Shown here in pieces: positions 60,653-64,000 of a stretch of 64,000 bases of DNA. The stretch is taken from positions 59,005 to 123,004 of the forward strand of contig NZ_LMMT01000013.1 of NCBI RefSeq assembly GCF_001422365.1, read 5' to 3'. Each line of letters begins with the position of its first letter. The stretch's first letter is position 1. Origin of the DNA: Pseudorhodoferax sp. Leaf265 (GTDB taxonomy: Bacteria > Pseudomonadota > Gammaproteobacteria > Burkholderiales > Burkholderiaceae_C). The position numbers were made by a program, and so were the translations under genes. The notes beneath the pieces are model-generated. The model had not been told where the DNA came from and searched no databases. It saw nothing but the letters and a program-made list of their open reading frames with translations.

Positions 60653-61003
60653 TCAGGGCGCGCCGTGCTTGCGGCTGTTGCCGCGGGCGGTGGCCACGGG
60701 GTACTTCTGTGCGTTGACCAGGATCTTGTCCTGCGCTGCGGCCACGGGGTCGATGCCGAGCGCATCGGACAGCTGCACGAGGTAGAGCAGCACGTCGGCG
60801 ATCTCGGCGGCCACGGCCTGCTTCTGCTCTGGTTGCAATGCGCGGCTCTGCGCATCGGGCATCCACTGGAAGTGTTCCAGCAGTTCGGCGGCTTCGACGA
60901 TGAGGGCGGAGGCCAGGTTCTTGGGGGAATGGAATTGCTGCCAGTCGCGCTCGGCGGCGAAGGTGGCGAGTTGCTGGCGGAGGGCGTCGAGGGAGTCGCT
61001 CAT
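60653..61003 (-). CDS. MazG-like nucleotide pyrophosphohydrolase (DCTPP1/RS21-C6 type)
   Basis: A 116-residue all-alpha NTP pyrophosphatase. The metal-binding helices show SALIVEAAELLEHFQWMP (ExxE) and VAAEIADVLLYLVQLSDALG (ExxD), and the C-terminal KILVNAQKYPVATARG completes the family pattern. It would remove non-canonical dNTPs. It ends 23 bp after the cyclase gene (convergent) and is the last ordinary chromosomal gene before the arsA patch. Confidence 0.93.
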   Translation of the reverse strand: MSDSLDALRQQLATFAAERDWQQFHSPKNLASALIVEAAELLEHFQWMPDAQSRALQPEQKQAVAAEIADVLLYLVQLSDALGIDPVAAAQDKILVNAQKYPVATARGNSRKHGAP

Positions 61004-61058
61004 GGCAAAGGATGCACAGCGATGTGCCGTTGAGAGGTTCAGACAGATCAGCGAGCCA

Positions 61059-61310
61059 TCATGCCGCAGGCTCCGACACCATCAAGAATTCGGCAACGAT
61101 GGCAAAGCTGCCCTGACGGGTGCCGGCTGGATCGGCGCGGAACAGACACCAGGCTCCGCTGGGAATGCGCCGGTCCATCGATTCGCCAACCACCTGCGCG
61201 ACAAACAGGCCCGGCTGAGGCCTGATGCAATCGGGCAACGCTGCCCAAGTAGCTGCGGCGTCTTCGAGCGACTGCACGTCGGAAAAGTTAGCGCTGCTGC
61301 CCCCATGTCT
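61059..61310 (-). pseudogene. Remnant of an S24-peptidase (LexA-type) domain protein
   Basis: The minus strand reads FVAQVVGESMDRRIPSGAWC followed by LFRADPAGTRQGSFAIVAEF, the Ser-loop part of an S24 domain of the kind found at the end of large helicase-like proteins. It has no start codon and no upstream partner, and the reading frame breaks up before 61310. The 330-bp stretch 61004-61333 holds nothing else I can recognise. It is probably a leftover of a mobile or defence gene. Confidence 0.55.
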
Positions 61311-61333
61311 GTCGACACTTGTTCGACAAATCC

Positions 61334-63118
61334 CTAGATGCCGTCGACACCGTCTCCCGATATCGCGAGCAGGGCCGCAATCCCTCTCAACGGCTTCGCA
61401 GACCAAGGTACCAGGTATGTCCGGCGAGCAAGGTCCCGCACTCTGTCCAACTGCTTCGCCTCGCGGGCCATCCGTGAGGCCAACAGCGGGTCGCGACTGC
61501 CACTTGCCATCAAGCTGCGGTTCACGACCCAGGCAAACGGTTCGATCTGGGCGCGCCGGAGGTCGTCCTGCAGCGCCGCCGCCTCCGACACGGGCGTGAT
61601 TTCGGGCAGGGCGACGATGACGATGCGGGTGTAGTCGGGGTCCTGAAGACGCATCAGCGGGGTCACGAAGCGGCCAGTACCCTTGCCCTCGAACTCGTGC
61701 GCCATCTGCCGGTGGTAGGCACCTGTGGCGTCCATGAGCAGCAGGGTGTGCCCTGTCGGGGCTGTGTCCAGCACGACGAAGGAGCTTCGAGCTTCGCCCA
61801 CTGTCCGCGAGAAGGCATGGAAGACGGCCACCTCTTCTGTACAGGGAGAGTGCAGGTCTTCGAGTAGAAGGGCACGGCCCTGCTCGTCCAGGTCCTTGCC
61901 TCGGCTGGCCAGGATCTTGCCGATGTAGCGTTGAGTCTCGGCAACCGGGTCGATGCGGCTCACCTCGAGCCCCGGCATCTGGCCTTCGACAGTCGCGGTG
62001 AGATGAGCTGCGGGGTCCGTGGTCGAGAGGTGTACCGACTTGCCGCGTTGGACCAGCGCGACCGCCAATGCCGCAGCGATGGTTGTCTTCCCTACACCCC
62101 CCTTGCCCATCACCATCACAAGTCCATGGTCCCGCTGTGCGAGTTCGTCGGCCAGCGCGTGAAGCCTTTGAACCTCTCGGGGAACCACCGGCGCCTTCGT
62201 GTCCGCAGGGGCAATGGCGGTCTGTGGCGCAAGCAAGGCCCGCAACGCGGGCAATCCCACCATGTCGAACGAGCGCAGGGGAACGTGGTCTTGCGGTAGC
62301 GCTCGCAAGACATCGGGCATTGCCGCAAGGGCGCCCTCCTCGAGGCCCTGCAGCGCGTTGGCTACCGCATCGTCGGGCACGGTTGCCTTGAACACCGCAT
62401 TCACAAGAAGATGCTGGTTCGCCAGACCCAACTGGAGCAGTTCCTGATGTGTACGCGCAGCCTCGCGAAGGGCGCCAGTGTCGGCGCGCGTCACCAGCAC
62501 GATGGACGTCTGGTCTCCATCGCACAGGGCCTTGAGACCGGTCCGAAAGCGCTCCTCCTGCATCTTCAGGCCGGAGTGCGGCCCGAGACACGAGGCCCCG
62601 CGGTCGTTCCCTTCGAGGAATCCGGTCCAGGCTTTTGGAAGGCTCAGCAGCCGCAAGGTGTGCCCGGACGGAGCGGTGTCGAAGACCACGTGGTCATAGC
62701 CCGACGCATCGCCTGCCAGCAGACCGATGAATTCGTCGAAGGCTGCAATTTCGGTCGTGCAGGCGCCTGAGAGCTGCTCGCGAACGGCTTCCCGCTCCGC
62801 TGTCGAACTGCTTGCCGCCATCTTGTCCAGGACGCGAAGACGATAGGCTTCTGCGGCCGCGTCCGGGTCGATGTTCATTGCCCGAAGCCCTGAAGCGCCC
62901 GGCACTTCGCGCGGCTGGTCCGACAGCGCCACGCCCAGCATCTCGTCGAGATTGGAGGCCGGGTCGGTGCTGACGAGCAACACGCGCTTGCCCCCCTCGC
63001 ACAGGGCCAACGCGCAAGCGCAGGCGATGGACGTCTTGCCGACGCCGCCCTTGCCGGTGAAGAACAGGAAATGCCGCGTGTCGCACAGCAGCGAGAGGGG
63101 CGATTCAGTTTGGACCAT
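61334..63118 (-). CDS. arsA: Arsenite-efflux ATPase ArsA
   Basis: A 594-residue ATPase with two homologous halves. Walker loops are FLFFTGKGGVGKTSIACACA (N-half) and MVMGKGGVGKTTIAAALAVA (C-half), with switch motifs VVFDTAPSGHTLRLL and VVLDTAPTGHTLLLM. The three metalloid Cys are in place: LSGACTTEI, RGASCLGPH and LHSPCTEEV. It energises the ArsB pump. ATG 63118 gives the family length. No arsB, arsC, arsD or arsR is seen nearby, so it is an orphan or its partners lie elsewhere. Third-position GC seems lower than in the rest of the window. Confidence 0.95.
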   Translation of the reverse strand: MVQTESPLSLLCDTRHFLFFTGKGGVGKTSIACACALALCEGGKRVLLVSTDPASNLDEMLGVALSDQPREVPGASGLRAMNIDPDAAAEAYRLRVLDKMAASSSTAEREAVREQLSGACTTEIAAFDEFIGLLAGDASGYDHVVFDTAPSGHTLRLLSLPKAWTGFLEGNDRGASCLGPHSGLKMQEERFRTGLKALCDGDQTSIVLVTRADTGALREAARTHQELLQLGLANQHLLVNAVFKATVPDDAVANALQGLEEGALAAMPDVLRALPQDHVPLRSFDMVGLPALRALLAPQTAIAPADTKAPVVPREVQRLHALADELAQRDHGLVMVMGKGGVGKTTIAAALAVALVQRGKSVHLSTTDPAAHLTATVEGQMPGLEVSRIDPVAETQRYIGKILASRGKDLDEQGRALLLEDLHSPCTEEVAVFHAFSRTVGEARSSFVVLDTAPTGHTLLLMDATGAYHRQMAHEFEGKGTGRFVTPLMRLQDPDYTRIVIVALPEITPVSEAAALQDDLRRAQIEPFAWVVNRSLMASGSRDPLLASRMAREAKQLDRVRDLARRTYLVPWSAKPLRGIAALLAISGDGVDGI

Positions 63119-63125
63119 CGTTCTC

Positions 63126-63272
63126 TTAGAGCGGCTTGCGGTCCCGCGGTCGCGGGACGCCGTTGGGCGCGGTAGAGCACGTGCCAAGCTGCCCACCGTG
63201 GCAACAAGAAGGTGCGCGATGGCGCCGCGCGAGCGCCAGAACGGCAGGGCGACCGTGGTCGGCGATGTCCAT
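63126..63272 (-). CDS. 48-codon Cys-containing ORF before arsA
   Basis: The ORF starts at ATG 63272, 6 nt after a full AGGAGG ribosome site, and stops 7 nt before the arsA start. The product contains RHRAPSCCHGGQLGTC, that is a vicinal Cys pair and a third Cys with His, a pattern that could bind a soft metal. It might be a degraded ArsD-like chaperone, a true small metal-binding peptide or a leader that couples translation to arsA. No family is recognised. Confidence 0.45.
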   Translation of the reverse strand: MDIADHGRPAVLALARRHRAPSCCHGGQLGTCSTAPNGVPRPRDRKPL

Positions 63273-63297
63273 GGCAAGCCTCCTGTGCGCAGTCGCG

Positions 63298-63708
63298 CTA
63301 CCTGGCGGTCGCAGGCGGCATTTCCTGCCGGTCCATCATCATCCGCATCATCATTTCCATCATGTCCATGCGGCGTTCCACCATCGCCGGGTCCATGGGC
63401 ATCGCACCCTTGCCACTGTCCATTCCCCTGCAACCGGTCATTCCTCCGCCCATCTGGCCCATCATCCCCATGCCGTCTTGCATGGTCAGCATGTGGTCCT
63501 TCATCAGCGCGGCGCGTTCCCCGGGTGTTGTGGCTTGAGCCATCTTCCGATGCATCTCCTGCATCGCCTTCATTTTTTGCTCGTAACCGGCCGGTGCCGA
63601 CGCAGCCGAGCAGCCCTGTGGATGGTGTGTCGCATGTTCTCCCGGCATCGATGAACAGCCAGCGAGTGATGCCATGCCCAGGGCTGCACCTAGAACGACT
63701 AATCTCAT
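63298..63708 (-). CDS. Methionine-rich periplasmic lipoprotein
   Basis: A 136-residue predicted lipoprotein with lipobox LAGC (Cys ~18). Residues ~45-130 contain well over twenty Met, in runs such as MLTMQDGMGMMGQMGG and MVERRMDMMEMMMRMMM. Such Met-rich proteins bind Cu(I) or Ag(I) in the periplasm. It lies 25 nt before the 48-codon ORF and arsA on the same strand, so the three probably form a metal/metalloid-resistance transcript. No close family is recognised. Confidence 0.78.
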   Translation of the reverse strand: MRLVVLGAALGMASLAGCSSMPGEHATHHPQGCSAASAPAGYEQKMKAMQEMHRKMAQATTPGERAALMKDHMLTMQDGMGMMGQMGGGMTGCRGMDSGKGAMPMDPAMVERRMDMMEMMMRMMMDRQEMPPATAR

Positions 63709-63902
63709 GGTCTTCTCCAGGGAAAAGGCCGCTGACGCAGCGACCAGCCCCGACAGCTTGCGCCTCGACGAGCGTCCAAGGCTTGAGGCACGTCAATGGC
63801 AGCAGCAGCCTGCAGGAAAAGCAGCCGGTAGGCCCGATGGAGTCGACACCGCGACGCGAAGCGGCCGTCTGACCATGGCCCGCCCCACTGGTGCACCATG
63901 GG

Positions 63903-64000
63903 TGTTGATTTCCACGTATTCCTGACCCACCATTTCCATCGAACTTTGACCCACCCTGGATAGAGCCCAGCAGGGCTCACGGTGTGGATAACTTCTTGGT
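63903..64000 (+). mobile_element. Probable end of an IS21-type insertion sequence (cut by window)
   Basis: The sequence starts TGTTGATT and carries two 10-mers, CTGACCCACC (63922-63931) and TTGACCCACC (63946-63955), exactly 24 bp apart. IS21-type elements begin with TG and have such repeated TGACCCA-like transposase sites near the tip. The transposase genes would lie beyond the window. The 194 bp between this point and the Met-rich gene holds no gene I can support. Confidence 0.5.

Noticed and set aside
63705..63980. A 91-codon minus-strand frame upstream of the Met-rich lipoprotein gene.
   Set aside because: It runs through the IS-like end and the promoter region, has no ribosome site and shows no family resemblance.
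63981..63990. A perfect DnaA-box core (TGTGGATAA) near the right edge of the window, taken at first as the start of oriC upstream of dnaA.
   Set aside because: It lies inside the sequence that looks like an IS21-type end, is a single box, and none of the genes usual near dnaA (rpmH, rnpA) is present.
1..64000. tRNA, rRNA, CRISPR arrays and classical riboswitches.
   Set aside because: No tRNA-like cloverleaf, rRNA segment, spaced short repeat array or known riboswitch leader was recognised on either strand by eye; a covariance-model search was not possible.

Overview
The window looks like chromosomal DNA of a high-GC betaproteobacterium of the order Burkholderiales, probably Comamonadaceae-like. 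The pointers are many solute receptors (three Bug/TctC proteins and two branched-chain-type receptors with or without an ABC system), abundant LysR/AraC/GntR/LacI regulators next to small catabolic operons, strong codon bias to G/C in third positions, and the gene order mnmG-rsmG-lysE-parA-hydrolase-parB. No tRNA, rRNA or CRISPR array was seen. The genus cannot be fixed from the sequence alone.

Layout. 1-6 kb: two Bug receptors divergent from a LysR gene, a bile-acid-type symporter divergent from a second LysR gene, and an orphan branched-chain-type receptor. 6-7.8 kb: a chemoreceptor. 7.9-12.9 kb: a five-gene minus-strand operon (SDR, MmgE/PrpD, acyl-CoA dehydrogenase, thiolase-like protein, DUF35 OB-fold protein), divergent from a FAD-linked hydroxyacid oxidase. 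14.6-16.1 kb: two lipoproteins closed by a clear terminator. 16.1-23.0 kb: one minus-strand run of nine tightly packed genes that starts with a Phd/PIN toxin-antitoxin pair and continues through mnmG, rsmG, a LysE exporter, parA, a small hydrolase, parB and a methyltransferase. Two parS sites lie inside mnmG and rsmG.

23-37.9 kb: a LysR/SDR pair, a large EAL protein with a C-terminal receiver domain, an aldehyde dehydrogenase with a complete Liv-type ABC transporter and a divergent AraC regulator, a transglutaminase-like protein, a DUF1328 membrane peptide, a beta-class GST and an old-yellow-enzyme ene-reductase, ended by a 16-bp-stem bidirectional terminator. 38-45.2 kb: bactofilin, divergent from a polyamine/opine-type ABC transporter with a GntR regulator, an Asp/Glu-racemase-like protein and an aldo-keto reductase. 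Four phased TGTACGCA half-sites lie in front of that operon. 45.2-53 kb: rdgC, a Spy-like protein, an EEP-family hydrolase, PagL, then a lipoprotein/DUF6502/small membrane protein cassette flanked by two similar ~210-bp modules with DnaA-box-like sites and a (CTA)n tract, then a DUF2007 protein and glutamine-dependent NAD synthetase.

53-61 kb: a LacI regulator divergent from an SDR/Bug receptor/carboxymuconolactone-decarboxylase-like operon, two diguanylate cyclases, another SDR, DUF1330 and a MazG-like pyrophosphatase. 61-64 kb: what looks like an acquired patch, with an S24-peptidase remnant, a full-length arsA without arsB or arsC in view, a 48-codon Cys-rich ORF, a Met-rich lipoprotein and what appears to be the end of an IS21-type element.

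The two most interesting signals are the pair of origin-like modules at 48.5 and 50.3 kb, about 28-30 kb from parS/parAB, and the joining of a toxin-antitoxin pair to the chromosome-segregation operon. A symmetric four-half-site operator at 38.65-38.73 kb and a 29-bp motif shared by two distant divergent promoters are also worth checking.
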